DNA of 59,960 nt from Fermentimonas sp. GTDB lineage: Bacteria; Bacteroidota; Bacteroidia; Bacteroidales; Dysgonomonadaceae. How positions within the stretch are numbered: position 1 is the stretch's first letter; each line of letters opens with the position of its first letter. Made by a program: the position numbers and the translations under genes. A model generated the notes under the pieces. It worked only from the letters and a program-made list of their open reading frames with translations, did not search any database and was not told the DNA's origin. The DNA lies in contig JAQUIZ010000005.1 of the NCBI GenBank assembly GCA_028683355.1, positions 1 through 59,960 on the forward strand. The letters are read 5' to 3'. Positions 24,790-37,478 of this stretch are shown piece after piece.

Positions 24790-26409
24790 ATGGATAAGCT
24801 GGTTATAGGAATAGATTATGGAACAGATTCATGTCGTGGTATTGCAGTAAATTGTACTACAGGTAAAGAACTTGCTTCGTCTGTATCTTATTATTCCCGT
24901 TGGAAAAAAGGACTATACTGTGACTCATCAACAAATATGTATCGTCAGCATCCAAAAGATTATATAGAGTCTTTGGAAGAGGTGATACATGGGTTAATCA
25001 GACAGCTCTCACAAAGGGAGATTGAGAAAATATCAGCTTTGGGTATTGATACTACCGGAAGTACTCCATGCCTGACAGATTCTAACGGTACACCACTCGC
25101 ATTACTTCCTGAATTTGAGGATGATCCTGATGCAATGTTTGTTTTGTGGAAAGATCATACAGCTATTCTTGAGACTGATGAAATAAATAAGCTGGCTGAA
25201 AAATGGGAAATTAATTATACATCACGTTCAGGAGGTGCTTATTCACCAGAATGGTTCTGGTCCAAAGCTCTGCATATACTACGCACTAATGAAAAAATAA
25301 GATCTGGAGCTTACTCAATTATTGAACATTGTGACTGGATTCCGGCTTTACTGACCGGCAACCTTAAGCCCGAAGCAGTTAAACGAAGCAGATGTGCTGC
25401 AGGACATAAAGGAATGTGGGCAGCAGAGTGGGGCGGTTATCCATCGCAGGAATTTCTTATTGCATTGGATCCCGTTCTAAATGGATTCGCAGGCCGTTTA
25501 AGCGATTATACTTATACAAGTGATCAGTTGTGCGGGAAAATGACTGAAAGCTGGTCTGACAGGCTTGGGTTACCTCCAGGTGTTGATATTGCTATTGGAA
25601 TCATTGATGCACATGCCGGAGCTATTGGTGCAGGAATAGGTGTAAATACTATGGTTAAGATAATAGGAACTTCAACCTGTGATATTGTTGTTACTTCAAG
25701 TGAAAAGTTAAAAGGAAAAAATATCAGAGGTATCAGCGGGCAAGTCGATGGTTCTGTTATTCCCGGTCATACCGGTCTGGAGGCAGGACAATCTGCTTTT
25801 GGAGATGTTTATGCCTGGTTTAGAGATATTCTTACTTGGTCAGTAAAATCTCTCCCGGAAAAAGAATCTGTCACTAAAGATATTTTGGCCAGGATTACCG
25901 AAGAGGCATCACGACTCGAAATAAAAGAGTCTGATCTGATAGCAAACGACTGGTTTAATGGTCGTCGCAGCCCTTTTAACAACCCCGCAGTTAAAGGTGG
26001 ATTATCTGGTTTAAATTTAGGAACAACACCTTCAGAAATTTTTAAAAGTCTTGTAGAAGCTACAGCTTTTGGCTCAAGAGCAATTTTGGAACATCTTGAA
26101 AAGGAAGGAGTAGAGATTACTGAAGTGATTGGCGTTGGAGGTATCTCTTTGAAGTCACCCTATGTAATGCAAACCCTGTCCGATATAATGGGTATACCGA
26201 TAAAAGTAGCTAAAGCTCAGCAAGCAGGTGCATTAGGTATGGCTATGTGTGCTGCAACTGCCGCAGGTCTGTTCGATTCAGTTGAAATCGCACAATTAGC
26301 TATGGGTCAGGGTGTACTTGCCGAATATAAGCCTCGAAAAGAGAATAGTGATACTTATGAAAAATTATACTTACGCTATAAAGAGTTTTGCAGTTTTTTA
26401 GAGCAATGA
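24790..26409 (+). CDS. araB: ribulokinase-type FGGY kinase
   Basis: A 539-residue cytoplasmic FGGY-family sugar kinase, closest by motif to ribulokinase: GIDYGTDSCRGI (phosphate-binding loop), RSRCAAGHKGMWAAEW, IGIIDAHAGAIGAGIG, VKIIGTSTCDIV and GLEAGQSAFGDVYAWF. Ribulokinases phosphorylate the 5-hydroxyl of L- or D-ribulose, whereas FucK acts at C1 of fuculose. The start at 24790 is preferred over an upstream ATG at 24751 that overlaps fucP. No araA or araD is present; the partner is a FucI-type isomerase, so D-ribulose is the expected substrate and D-ribulose 5-phosphate the product, entering the pentose phosphate pathway. Family assignment is firm, substrate is inferred. Confidence 0.87.
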   Translation: MDKLVIGIDYGTDSCRGIAVNCTTGKELASSVSYYSRWKKGLYCDSSTNMYRQHPKDYIESLEEVIHGLIRQLSQREIEKISALGIDTTGSTPCLTDSNGTPLALLPEFEDDPDAMFVLWKDHTAILETDEINKLAEKWEINYTSRSGGAYSPEWFWSKALHILRTNEKIRSGAYSIIEHCDWIPALLTGNLKPEAVKRSRCAAGHKGMWAAEWGGYPSQEFLIALDPVLNGFAGRLSDYTYTSDQLCGKMTESWSDRLGLPPGVDIAIGIIDAHAGAIGAGIGVNTMVKIIGTSTCDIVVTSSEKLKGKNIRGISGQVDGSVIPGHTGLEAGQSAFGDVYAWFRDILTWSVKSLPEKESVTKDILARITEEASRLEIKESDLIANDWFNGRRSPFNNPAVKGGLSGLNLGTTPSEIFKSLVEATAFGSRAILEHLEKEGVEITEVIGVGGISLKSPYVMQTLSDIMGIPIKVAKAQQAGALGMAMCAATAAGLFDSVEIAQLAMGQGVLAEYKPRKENSDTYEKLYLRYKEFCSFLEQ

Positions 26410-26493
26410 AATTACTATTCGCGATCCATGTTTATGATTTTAAACACGAAAATTGAATCAGGTAGTTCAAAAGCTTTTATAGCGTAAATTTGT

Positions 26494-27273
26494 TCACCCT
26501 GCAACATTTGTCCTTATGCCTAGTTCCTCCACCCTCGATGCTATATTTTGCAGAGTCTCGTATGAGGCTTTTTCAAGGCCTTCTACGGGAGTTTCCCGGT
26601 CAATAGTGTAAATCATTACCTCCCTTGGATTAAGTGCTCTCAGGAGCTCTAGCCATGCTGAAATCTCTTCTTCAGTAGTATTGTCAATATACTTTCCCTC
26701 AAATTCACCTTTAAGGAACATTGTTTGTAAAATAAAGTTACCTTTGAACCTTTTATATAAATCAACCTGCTTTGCTACGCTGTAATCCGGTGAGTTAGGA
26801 CGATCAATCAGCCTGACTGTCTCATCAAAAGCTGAATCAAGTTTAAGAACAGGCTTTTCTATTTTCTTCAAAGCTTCAAATACCCTGGGATTCTTTAAAT
26901 GCATTCCATTAGAAAGTACACTTATCTCAGTTTGAGGATAATACTGATTACGCAGTTCTAAAGTATCTTCAATTATTTCATAAAATTCCGGATGCATTGT
27001 CGGTTCTCCATTCCCTGCAAAAGTTATAACATCTAACACCGTACCTTCTTTTTTAAGGAGTGTAAGCTTCTCTTTCAGTGCAGCTTTAACATTTTCTCTT
27101 TCCGGCAGTTTAGTTTTTGTACGAAAATTTTTATTAAAACCGCATTCACAGTAAATGCAGTCGAATGAACATATTTTACCGTCGTATGGCAGCAAGTTAA
27201 TTCCCAGCGAACTTCCCATCCGGCGACTGTGCACAGGACCAAAAACTATTTCATTAAATAATATTGTTGACAT
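26494..27273 (-). CDS. radical SAM protein
   Basis: A 259-residue radical S-adenosylmethionine protein. The cluster-binding motif is CSFDCIYC (Cys-x3-Cys-x2-Cys) at about residues 35-42, followed by a further CGF, and the SAM-binding GNGEPTMHPEF lies near residue 107. The N-terminal FGPVHSRRMGSSLGIN is typical of the stand-alone family annotated next to wyosine-formation-like domains, whose substrate is unknown. It lies 41 bp after the YqaA gene on the same strand and may be the last gene of a polA-yqaA unit. It is convergent with the kinase gene across an 84-bp gap. Confidence 0.85.
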   Translation of the reverse strand: MSTILFNEIVFGPVHSRRMGSSLGINLLPYDGKICSFDCIYCECGFNKNFRTKTKLPERENVKAALKEKLTLLKKEGTVLDVITFAGNGEPTMHPEFYEIIEDTLELRNQYYPQTEISVLSNGMHLKNPRVFEALKKIEKPVLKLDSAFDETVRLIDRPNSPDYSVAKQVDLYKRFKGNFILQTMFLKGEFEGKYIDNTTEEEISAWLELLRALNPREVMIYTIDRETPVEGLEKASYETLQNIASRVEELGIRTNVAG

Positions 27274-27314
27274 TACTTCTTACATTAACTAAATTGATAA
27301 ATTACTCAAATGAT

Positions 27315-27767
27315 TCAAATCCAGTTTATAATTTCCCCTGTTCCATAACCGATAATCAGGTAGCGAAAAAACTTACCGGCAGTCATACTTATCATAACTA
27401 CGGATGTATTTGCTCTCATAAAACCAAGTGCTACCAGCATCACATCTCCAACTGCAGGGAGAAATCCGAAGAAACCCATTAACGCGCCTTTACCCTTAAG
27501 CTTTTGAATCATTTTTTCTATACTTTCAGGCTTGATTTTAAACCATTTTTCAAGCCACTCTACCTTGCCTAAATGTCCCAGATAATAACATGTAGCACCT
27601 CCGGCAGCATTTCCTATGGTAGCGTATATTATCAGAGTCCAAAGATCCAGTCCTGCTGCTATAAGTGCAGCAAAAACTACCTCCGAACTGAATGGAAGAA
27701 TTGTTGCTGCAAGAAATGAAGCAAGCAGTAATCCACAGTATCCGTATTCTGCTAAACCGTCAAGCAT
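27315..27767 (-). CDS. yqaA: YqaA/DedA-related inner-membrane protein
   Basis: A 150-residue membrane protein with about four hydrophobic segments and the DedA/SNARE-associated features LPFSSEVVFAALIAAG, TIGNAAGGATCYYLGHLG and FFGFLPAVGDVMLVALGFMR. The E. coli relative YqaA has a similar length. DedA-related proteins affect membrane homeostasis and may flip lipids; the exact function of YqaA is unknown. The start codon overlaps the polA stop codon by one base (TAATG), so translation is probably coupled. Confidence 0.85.
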   Translation of the reverse strand: MLDGLAEYGYCGLLLASFLAATILPFSSEVVFAALIAAGLDLWTLIIYATIGNAAGGATCYYLGHLGKVEWLEKWFKIKPESIEKMIQKLKGKGALMGFFGFLPAVGDVMLVALGFMRANTSVVMISMTAGKFFRYLIIGYGTGEIINWI

Positions 27768-30580
27768 TAGTGTGCTACAAGCCAGTTTTCTCCGACTCCT
27801 ATTTCAGTTTTCAGCTGAACATTCATTCGATATGAATTTTCCATTTCTTCTACAACCATCTCGCGAATATACTCAAGTTCTTCGGGTACAACATTGAAAT
27901 TTAATTCGTCATGCACCTGTAAAATCATCTTGGATTTCTTATTGTCATGCTCAAGCCTGTTAAAGATTCTAACCATTGCAACCTTAATTATGTCCGCAGC
28001 ACTACCCTGTATTGGAGCATTAATAGCGTTGCGTTCGGCAAAACCCCTGACAGTAGCATTACGTGAACTAATATCCGGCAAATATCTTTTACGTCCATAT
28101 ACAGTTTCAACATAGCCATGTTCCCTGGCTTTTTCTATACTTTCTTCCATATACTTTTTAACACCTGAAAAAGTACCGAAGTATTCATCAATAAGGTCCT
28201 TAGCTTCAGAACGAGGTATAGTGAGTCTTTCTGACAGGCCAAAAGGTGTTATTCCATATATAATCCCGAAATTGGCTGTCTTAGCTTTTCTGCGCATATC
28301 CTGATCAACATCTTCCAGAGGAATTTTAAATATTTTGGAAGCAGTGGCAGAATGGATATCCTGACCTTTATTGAAAGCTTCTATCATGTTTTCATCACCA
28401 CTTAGATGAGCCATGATTCTTAGCTCAATTTGTGAATAATCGGAAGAAACAAACAGACATCCATCATCAGGAATAAAAACTCTTCTCAACTCTTTTCCCC
28501 TTTCATCTCTAATCGGAATATTCTGAAGGTTGGGATTTGTACTGCTTAATCTTCCCGTTGCAGCAACAGTCTGATTAAAGGACGTATGAATCTTTCCTGT
28601 TTTGGGATTCACAAGTAGTGGAAATGCATCTATATAGGTACTCAGTAGTTTTTTTACTCCCCGCTGTTCCAGTATTTTGGCTATTATTGGGTGTTTAGAT
28701 CTAATTTTCTCTAACTCTTCCTCACCTGTTTTATATTGTCCTGTTTTTGTTTTTTTGGGTTTATCTATAATCTTAAGCCTGTCGAAAAGAATTTCACCGG
28801 TCTGTTTAGGTGAGTTGATATTAAAATCAATCCCTGCCATCTCTATTATCTCTTTTTCAATCAGCTCAAGTTCACCTGTATATTGTTTAGACAATTCATT
28901 TAGAGCTTCAAGATCCATCCTAACCCCGGTCCACTCCATATCTGCAAGAACATAAATGAGCGGGCATTCTATATCATGAAAAAGTCTGCTGAGATTATTA
29001 TCAGCAATTTCCTTTTCCAGTATATTTTTAAGTCTAAGTGTTATATCAGCGTCCTCAGATGCATAATCACAGACAATAGAAGGATCAATATCCCTCATAT
29101 TCTTTTGATTCTTCCCTTTTGGCCCTATCAGTTCCTCAATGTGAATTGTTTTATAATTCAGATAAGTTTCGGCCATATAATCCATGCCATGACGCAGTTC
29201 AGGATTAAGCAGATAATGAGCTACCATGGTATCAAAAAGTGCTCCCTTTACCTTTATGTCATAATTTCGGAGCTCCAGGATATCATATTTAATATTCTGA
29301 CCTGATTTTTCAATCTTTTCATTTTCAAAAAAAGGTTTAAAGATATTTATCTGATTTTGAGCTATATCCTGATTTTCAGATATTGGCACATAATATGCCT
29401 CACCCTCTTTGTATGCAAAAGACAGACCAACTAATTCACTCTGTAAAGGATCCATACCTGTAGTCTCTGTGTCAAAACAAACCGATTTCTGTTCAAGCAG
29501 ATCTTTGCATAATGATTGCATTTCCTTTTCAGAAGTCACCATTTTGTAATCATGCTTGGTTGAATGAATATCAGTCAAATCGGCTAGATTATTTGTATCA
29601 TATTCTACCTGAGACTTTGAATTAGAAAGTTCCGATGTTTCTGTGACAGATGGGGTTGTACCGAATAATTCACCCTGAACAGGTGCAGTAGAGCTTTTAG
29701 CCGTTTCCTGTTTGAAAATACGTGTAAGCAGAGTTCTAAACTCCAGATCTTCAAATAAAGCTCTTAAGTCATTTTCTTTTTTTTCTTTAAGCAACAGATC
29801 GCTGTCATCAATTTCAATAGGGACATCCGTTTTAATCGTTGCCAGGTACTTTGAAAATAAAATTTGCTCCCGGTTCTCTTCAACGTTACGTTTCAGAGCC
29901 CCCTTAAGTTGATCTGTATTTTCAAGCAGATTCTCAATAGTACCAAACTCCTTAAGTAGCTTTACTGCAGTTTTTTCTCCTACACCAGGACATCCGGGAA
30001 TATTATCAGAGCTATCGCCCATTAATCCAAGCAAATCAATAACCTGTGAAGGGAATTCAATATTATATTTTTCTACTACTTTTTTATCATCAAGTATTTC
30101 ATAATCATTCCCACCATATTTTGGTCTGTAGATAAAAATTGTTGGTTCTGTAAGTTGGCCATAGTCTTTATCTGACGTCATCATATAAACATCAAAAAGA
30201 TCTCTGTCCATGTTTTTTGCAACAGTCCCTATTACATCATCTGCTTCATATCCGGGAACTTCAAGAATCGGGATATTGTACGCTTTTATAATTTCTTTAA
30301 TGTAGGGGACTGAAGCTTTAATCACTTCAGGGGTAGCTTCTCTTTGGGCTTTATACGACTCATATTCTTTGTGACGGAAAGTAGGGCCTTCAGGGTCAAA
30401 TCCAATTGCAATATGTGTAGGACTTTCCTTATTCAGAACCTCTTCAAGTGTATTTATAAAACCGAAAATAGCAGAAGTATTTCTTCCCTTCGAATCAACT
30501 CTCGGAAATTTTATAAATGCATAATAAGCTCTGTAAATTAATGCGTAAGCGTCGAGTAGGAAAAGTCTTTTCTTGTTCAT
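27767..30580 (-). CDS. polA: DNA polymerase I
   Basis: A 937-residue family A polymerase for Okazaki-fragment maturation and repair. The N-terminal 5'-3' exonuclease domain (about 1-290) has FLLDAYALIYRAYYAF and GYEADDVIGT. The 3'-5' proofreading domain (about 330-520) keeps its acidic residues: CFDTETTGMD (Exo I), GQNIKYDILE (Exo II) and YASEDADITL (Exo III), so proofreading is probably active. The polymerase domain has SSTNPNLQNIPIRDERG, DYSQIELRIMAHLSGD (motif A), RRKAKTANFGIIYG (motif B) and VHDELNF (motif C). Complete and intact. It diverges from the polyprenyl synthase gene and overlaps yqaA by one base. Confidence 0.97.
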   Translation of the reverse strand: MNKKRLFLLDAYALIYRAYYAFIKFPRVDSKGRNTSAIFGFINTLEEVLNKESPTHIAIGFDPEGPTFRHKEYESYKAQREATPEVIKASVPYIKEIIKAYNIPILEVPGYEADDVIGTVAKNMDRDLFDVYMMTSDKDYGQLTEPTIFIYRPKYGGNDYEILDDKKVVEKYNIEFPSQVIDLLGLMGDSSDNIPGCPGVGEKTAVKLLKEFGTIENLLENTDQLKGALKRNVEENREQILFSKYLATIKTDVPIEIDDSDLLLKEKKENDLRALFEDLEFRTLLTRIFKQETAKSSTAPVQGELFGTTPSVTETSELSNSKSQVEYDTNNLADLTDIHSTKHDYKMVTSEKEMQSLCKDLLEQKSVCFDTETTGMDPLQSELVGLSFAYKEGEAYYVPISENQDIAQNQINIFKPFFENEKIEKSGQNIKYDILELRNYDIKVKGALFDTMVAHYLLNPELRHGMDYMAETYLNYKTIHIEELIGPKGKNQKNMRDIDPSIVCDYASEDADITLRLKNILEKEIADNNLSRLFHDIECPLIYVLADMEWTGVRMDLEALNELSKQYTGELELIEKEIIEMAGIDFNINSPKQTGEILFDRLKIIDKPKKTKTGQYKTGEEELEKIRSKHPIIAKILEQRGVKKLLSTYIDAFPLLVNPKTGKIHTSFNQTVAATGRLSSTNPNLQNIPIRDERGKELRRVFIPDDGCLFVSSDYSQIELRIMAHLSGDENMIEAFNKGQDIHSATASKIFKIPLEDVDQDMRRKAKTANFGIIYGITPFGLSERLTIPRSEAKDLIDEYFGTFSGVKKYMEESIEKAREHGYVETVYGRKRYLPDISSRNATVRGFAERNAINAPIQGSAADIIKVAMVRIFNRLEHDNKKSKMILQVHDELNFNVVPEELEYIREMVVEEMENSYRMNVQLKTEIGVGENWLVAH

Positions 30581-30624
30581 AATTTTCTCTAAAATAGCGT
30601 TTGGATTGGTAAAGTTACGAATAT

Positions 30625-30658
30625 TTGTTGCTTTGAGTAGAATTATTTTTACTTTTGT
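30625..30658 (+). promoter_or_regulatory. promoter of the polyprenyl diphosphate synthase gene
   Basis: TTTG (30625-30628) and TACTTTTG (30651-30658, matching TAnnTTTG) are 22 nt apart. The start point near 30665 requires the start codon at 30678 rather than an in-frame ATG at 30573. Confidence 0.75.
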
Positions 30659-30677
30659 ACGTATAATTTGGTATGTG

Positions 30678-31652
30678 ATGGATCAAAGTCAGCTAATAAA
30701 GGATTTTCTTCAGGAAGAGTTATTTGTTTTCGATAAATATTTGCAAGAATCTATTAAAAACAAAAATCCACAACTCTCAGAAATGATTTCATACGTTTTT
30801 AGTTCAAATGGAAAACGTTTACGACCCACCTTAGTTCTGATGACTGCTAAGGCATGTGGAAAGATTATTCCTGAAACCTACCATGGAGCTGTAACAATAG
30901 AACTTTTGCATACTGCAACTCTTGTTCACGATGATGTTATAGATCGCTCAGATTTACGTCGCGGAAAAAGATCAATGAATGCTGTTTATGATAATACAAG
31001 AGCAGTACTTGTTGGCGACTATCTGCTTTCAACTGCATTAGCAGAAAGTGTTAAAACTAAAAATATAGAGATAGTAAAAATAATATCCGAACTAGGTCAA
31101 AATCTCGCTTCCGGAGAACTCGCTCAGTATTCACTTGCAAGTGAGGTAATAATTGATGAAGATGCTTATTTCGAAGTTATTGATAAAAAAACGGCATCAC
31201 TGATTCGGGCAAGTCTTGCTATTGGAGCCATAACCGGAGGCGCAGAAAAAGAACTCATATCTCAATTCATACGTATAGGCACAATACTTGGAATATGTTT
31301 TCAGATTAAAGATGATATATTTGATTACTATAAAGTTGACGTAGGTAAACCTACAGGTAAAGATATCCGGGAGGGTAAAATTACTCTGCCTCTAATATAT
31401 GCCCTAAAGAATGCACCCGAATCAGAGAGTGCTTCAATGCTGCAGATTCTGAATTCACGAGAATACAGTGAAGAAAATATTGAGAGGTTACTCGAATTTG
31501 CAAAAAAGTATAAGGGTATAGATGATGCAAATCAAAAAATTGACGTACTTCTTGAAGAGGCTGAACAGATAATATCGGGGTTCTTATATGACAGTGATAT
31601 TAAGATGTATATGAAGATGTTTCTAACATATATGAGAAACAGAACAAACTAA
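30678..31652 (+). CDS. ispB: all-trans polyprenyl diphosphate synthase
   Basis: A 324-residue trans-prenyltransferase that elongates farnesyl diphosphate with isopentenyl diphosphate, most likely making the menaquinone side chain. The allylic substrate motif is HDDVIDRSDLRRG (first Asp-rich motif), with RLRPTLVLM upstream, and the second Asp-rich motif is IKDDIFDYY. Downstream GKPTGKDIREGKITLPLIYAL is also typical. Product chain length cannot be read reliably. The start at 30678 follows directly from the promoter position; the upstream in-frame extension would overlap polA's promoter region and lacks family similarity. Confidence 0.92.
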   Translation: MDQSQLIKDFLQEELFVFDKYLQESIKNKNPQLSEMISYVFSSNGKRLRPTLVLMTAKACGKIIPETYHGAVTIELLHTATLVHDDVIDRSDLRRGKRSMNAVYDNTRAVLVGDYLLSTALAESVKTKNIEIVKIISELGQNLASGELAQYSLASEVIIDEDAYFEVIDKKTASLIRASLAIGAITGGAEKELISQFIRIGTILGICFQIKDDIFDYYKVDVGKPTGKDIREGKITLPLIYALKNAPESESASMLQILNSREYSEENIERLLEFAKKYKGIDDANQKIDVLLEEAEQIISGFLYDSDIKMYMKMFLTYMRNRTN

Positions 31653-31685
31653 AAAATGGGTGAATTACTAAATAATCCACCCATT
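31651..31685 (-). terminator. hairpin terminator between convergent ispB-like and hsp20 genes
   Basis: AATGGGTG (31655-31662) pairs with CACCCATT (31678-31685). On the minus strand it is followed by a T run, so it mainly ends the hsp20 transcript; it may also serve the plus-strand gene, whose stop codon adjoins it. Confidence 0.7.
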
Positions 31686-31717
31686 CTAATTTAACCGATT
31701 TTGATCTTGTTTATTGT

Positions 31718-32143
31718 TTACTTAATATCAATCAATTTCTCTTTTAAAGTTTTCCTCTCCTTAAGAGTTGGTATTTCAACAGTCAATACGCCATCTTTCA
31801 CTTGAGCCGAAATTTTTTCTTTATCAATATCATCCGGTAGCAGCATTGTCCTCTGGAACTGAGAATAGGAAAATTCACGTCTTAAATAAGCACCCTTTTT
31901 ATCTTTTTCTTCACTTTCTAATTTCTTTTCGAATGAAATAACAAGATTGTTATTTTCATCCAATCTAACAATACAGTCTTCTTTAGTCATTCCAGGTGCT
32001 GCAACTTCAACTGTAAATCCATCTTCGTTCTGCATAATATTTATTGCGGGAACAGATTTACTGCTATTCTCCATCCATTCGTTGCCGAAAAAATCATTAA
32101 ACACACTTGGTAACCAGGTGTTTGTTCTTCTAATTATTGCCAT
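31718..32143 (-). CDS. small heat-shock protein (Hsp20/alpha-crystallin)
   Basis: A 141-residue cytoplasmic holdase chaperone. The alpha-crystallin domain runs from about residue 33 (VPAINIMQNEDGFTVEVAAPG) through LRREFSYSQFQRTMLLPDDID to KDGVLTVEIPTLKE, the conserved A-x-x-x-n-G-V-L motif region. The N-terminal arm (LPSVFNDFFGNEW) is usual for Bacteroidetes Hsp20. The gene is alone with its own terminator. A heat-shock control element was not recognised upstream. Confidence 0.93.
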   Translation of the reverse strand: MAIIRRTNTWLPSVFNDFFGNEWMENSSKSVPAINIMQNEDGFTVEVAAPGMTKEDCIVRLDENNNLVISFEKKLESEEKDKKGAYLRREFSYSQFQRTMLLPDDIDKEKISAQVKDGVLTVEIPTLKERKTLKEKLIDIK

Positions 32144-32303
32144 AATATTTATCCTTTCTTAAAATGTTATTAAACTTACACTATAATATTCGCAAAAGAT
32201 ATGCCGATAAGAAATAACATACCGAGTCTGACATAATGGCTTAAAAAGTCAATAACAACCTTATATTTGATAGAAATAAAACGACAAAATGGCAGGGCGA
32301 GGG

Positions 32304-33872
32304 CTATTCTAAAATCCTGTACGTTTGTATACCTTTATGAATTTTACCAAATCTATCTGTTGCCTCTACTTCTATTGTGTGTACACCTGCAGGAAGATCC
32401 AGACTTAGTGGACCAAACCAAAGGTGTGTGCTGTTTACTGCGTTTGATGGTCGGCGACCCGGTAATAACTCCTCTGTAAGGTCCCATTCAATTAATTTCA
32501 GATTGTAATTTGGATCAACTGCCTGTATATACCGCATATCTTTCCACTGCCCATTGTCAATCCTGTATTTTACATTGTCATCTTCGCTACCCATAAAAAA
32601 GTTTACAACAATCTGAGAGGTGGTCCTTCCATTATGTTTTACAGTTTTAGGGGCATAAATATTCATTTGATGATCTATGTCTCTACCCGCAACTTGATAA
32701 TCAATATAATAATCGTTGCCATTCACGTTAAGAAAAGAATACCCTTGTGGAGTGCCGTCACGCATTGTTGCGTCAGGTAATCCATTCTCATCATGTTTTC
32801 CTGAGTACCAGTCACCCGAAGTGGTACCTGCATTAAATTCGTGCAATGGTTTATTCCCTTTCCACCCCTCAATTTCAGTGTATTCAATCTGTTCCTGAAA
32901 ATGTGTGTGTGCCGACATGATTAAAACATTTTCAAAATCCTGTAACAGGTCGAAAACTCTTTGTCTGTCCTCAAGCCGGTATGAATTCCCGGAATTATCT
33001 TTCATAGGAATATGTTGAGATAGAACAATTAGCTTATCCTTTGGAACATTTTTTAGATTATTTTCCAGAAAAAGGAGCTGATCAAGTCGATAACCACCCC
33101 AGTAGCCTCTTGCGTCTCTTGGGTCAGGATACAAAATATTGTCAAGAACGATGAAATGGGCATTACCATAATTAAATGCATAGTTAGCACTTCCGAAATT
33201 CTTCTCAAATGTTTCATCAGAGAGAATATCAGAGGTTGCATCGAAATTCATATCATGATTACCCATCACATTAAACCATGGAAGCTGTAAAAGACTCATT
33301 CGTTCTTTGTAAACCGGATGCAGATCCAGATTATCACCCACAATATCACCCAGGCTTATGCCAAACAATGTATTTTCCCTCTTTTTGACATCTCTTACAA
33401 CCTTCTGAGTAAAATAATCAAGATCCTCAATAGAGTAGGGTTGAGGGTCTCCAAAAACCACAACACTATACTCATCGGGTTCATCATATTTATAAAGCGC
33501 AAAGTCAACTGATGAAGGTAGATTACCAGTTGGTTCCACACCTTTAAATTCAAAACCTTCAGGGGAACCGGTAGGCTTATAATGGTAATAGAACTGTGGA
33601 ATATAAGAATTATCTACCGGAATTTCATACCCGGATGGCTTGATGACGAAAATAGTATTTCCTTCATTTGCGGTTATTGAATAATAGCCGTTCCCATCAG
33701 TTAATACAACATCTCTTCCATTAGAAACGCTTACATTGGGGATACCCGCCTCTCTGCGATCTTTTTTACCGTTTCTGTTAGCGTCCTCATACACAAAGCC
33801 TTTAGCCACCTGTTGTGAATAAGCAGCTACACTTATAAAAATAAGTATTATTGTTATTAAGTTCTTCTTCAT
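32304..33872 (-). CDS. secreted calcineurin-like metallophosphoesterase with MetallophosN/C domains
   Basis: A 522-residue exported enzyme: signal peptide (ITIILIFISVAAYSQ), an N-terminal beta-sandwich resembling SdrD/MetallophosN (KGFVYEDANRNGKKDRREAG, residues 23-110), a calcineurin-like phosphoesterase core with the metal-binding motifs VVFGDPQ, GISLGDIVGDN, VMGNHDMN, LSQHIPM and SAHTHFQ, and a C-terminal beta domain. The set is complete, so activity is likely; the substrate, a phosphate monoester or diester outside the cytoplasm, is unknown. It has its own -7 box and is not linked by operon structure to neighbours. No Pho-like repeats were seen upstream. Confidence 0.9.
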   Translation of the reverse strand: MKKNLITIILIFISVAAYSQQVAKGFVYEDANRNGKKDRREAGIPNVSVSNGRDVVLTDGNGYYSITANEGNTIFVIKPSGYEIPVDNSYIPQFYYHYKPTGSPEGFEFKGVEPTGNLPSSVDFALYKYDEPDEYSVVVFGDPQPYSIEDLDYFTQKVVRDVKKRENTLFGISLGDIVGDNLDLHPVYKERMSLLQLPWFNVMGNHDMNFDATSDILSDETFEKNFGSANYAFNYGNAHFIVLDNILYPDPRDARGYWGGYRLDQLLFLENNLKNVPKDKLIVLSQHIPMKDNSGNSYRLEDRQRVFDLLQDFENVLIMSAHTHFQEQIEYTEIEGWKGNKPLHEFNAGTTSGDWYSGKHDENGLPDATMRDGTPQGYSFLNVNGNDYYIDYQVAGRDIDHQMNIYAPKTVKHNGRTTSQIVVNFFMGSEDDNVKYRIDNGQWKDMRYIQAVDPNYNLKLIEWDLTEELLPGRRPSNAVNSTHLWFGPLSLDLPAGVHTIEVEATDRFGKIHKGIQTYRILE

Positions 33873-33908
33873 TGTTTTATTTCATATTTGTTTAATCTCA
33901 TAAAACAT

Positions 33909-33916
33909 CAAATATA
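33909..33916 (-). promoter_or_regulatory. -7 promoter box of the metallophosphoesterase gene
   Basis: Minus-strand TATATTTG (plus CAAATATA) matches TAnnTTTG about 37 nt upstream of the start codon. Confidence 0.55.
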
Positions 33917-33965
33917 TGCTTTTGTTTACTTATTTCTGTTACGAATTTATTAAGATTGATACATT

Positions 33966-33994
33966 AAAAAAGGCGAACATATTTTTGTCCGCCT
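33966..33994 (-). terminator. intrinsic terminator after lacZ
   Basis: AGGCGAAC (33971-33978) pairs with GTCCGCCT (33987-33994) with one mismatch. On the minus strand a T run follows. It lies about 70 nt after the lacZ stop codon and ends the deoC-lacZ segment. Confidence 0.75.
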
Positions 33995-34063
33995 AAAAAA
34001 ATCAATTATGTAGTTTTTTTATTCTTTCTTCTCTTTCTTTAAAATGCCAAAAGTATTACCTGT

Positions 34064-37474
<3,411 letters not shown>

Positions 37475-37478
37475 TTAA

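Noticed and set aside
14796-26409. Plain L-fucose catabolic operon
   Set aside because: No fuculose-1-phosphate aldolase or fucosidase is present, and the kinase has ribulokinase rather than fuculokinase motifs; kept only as an alternative.
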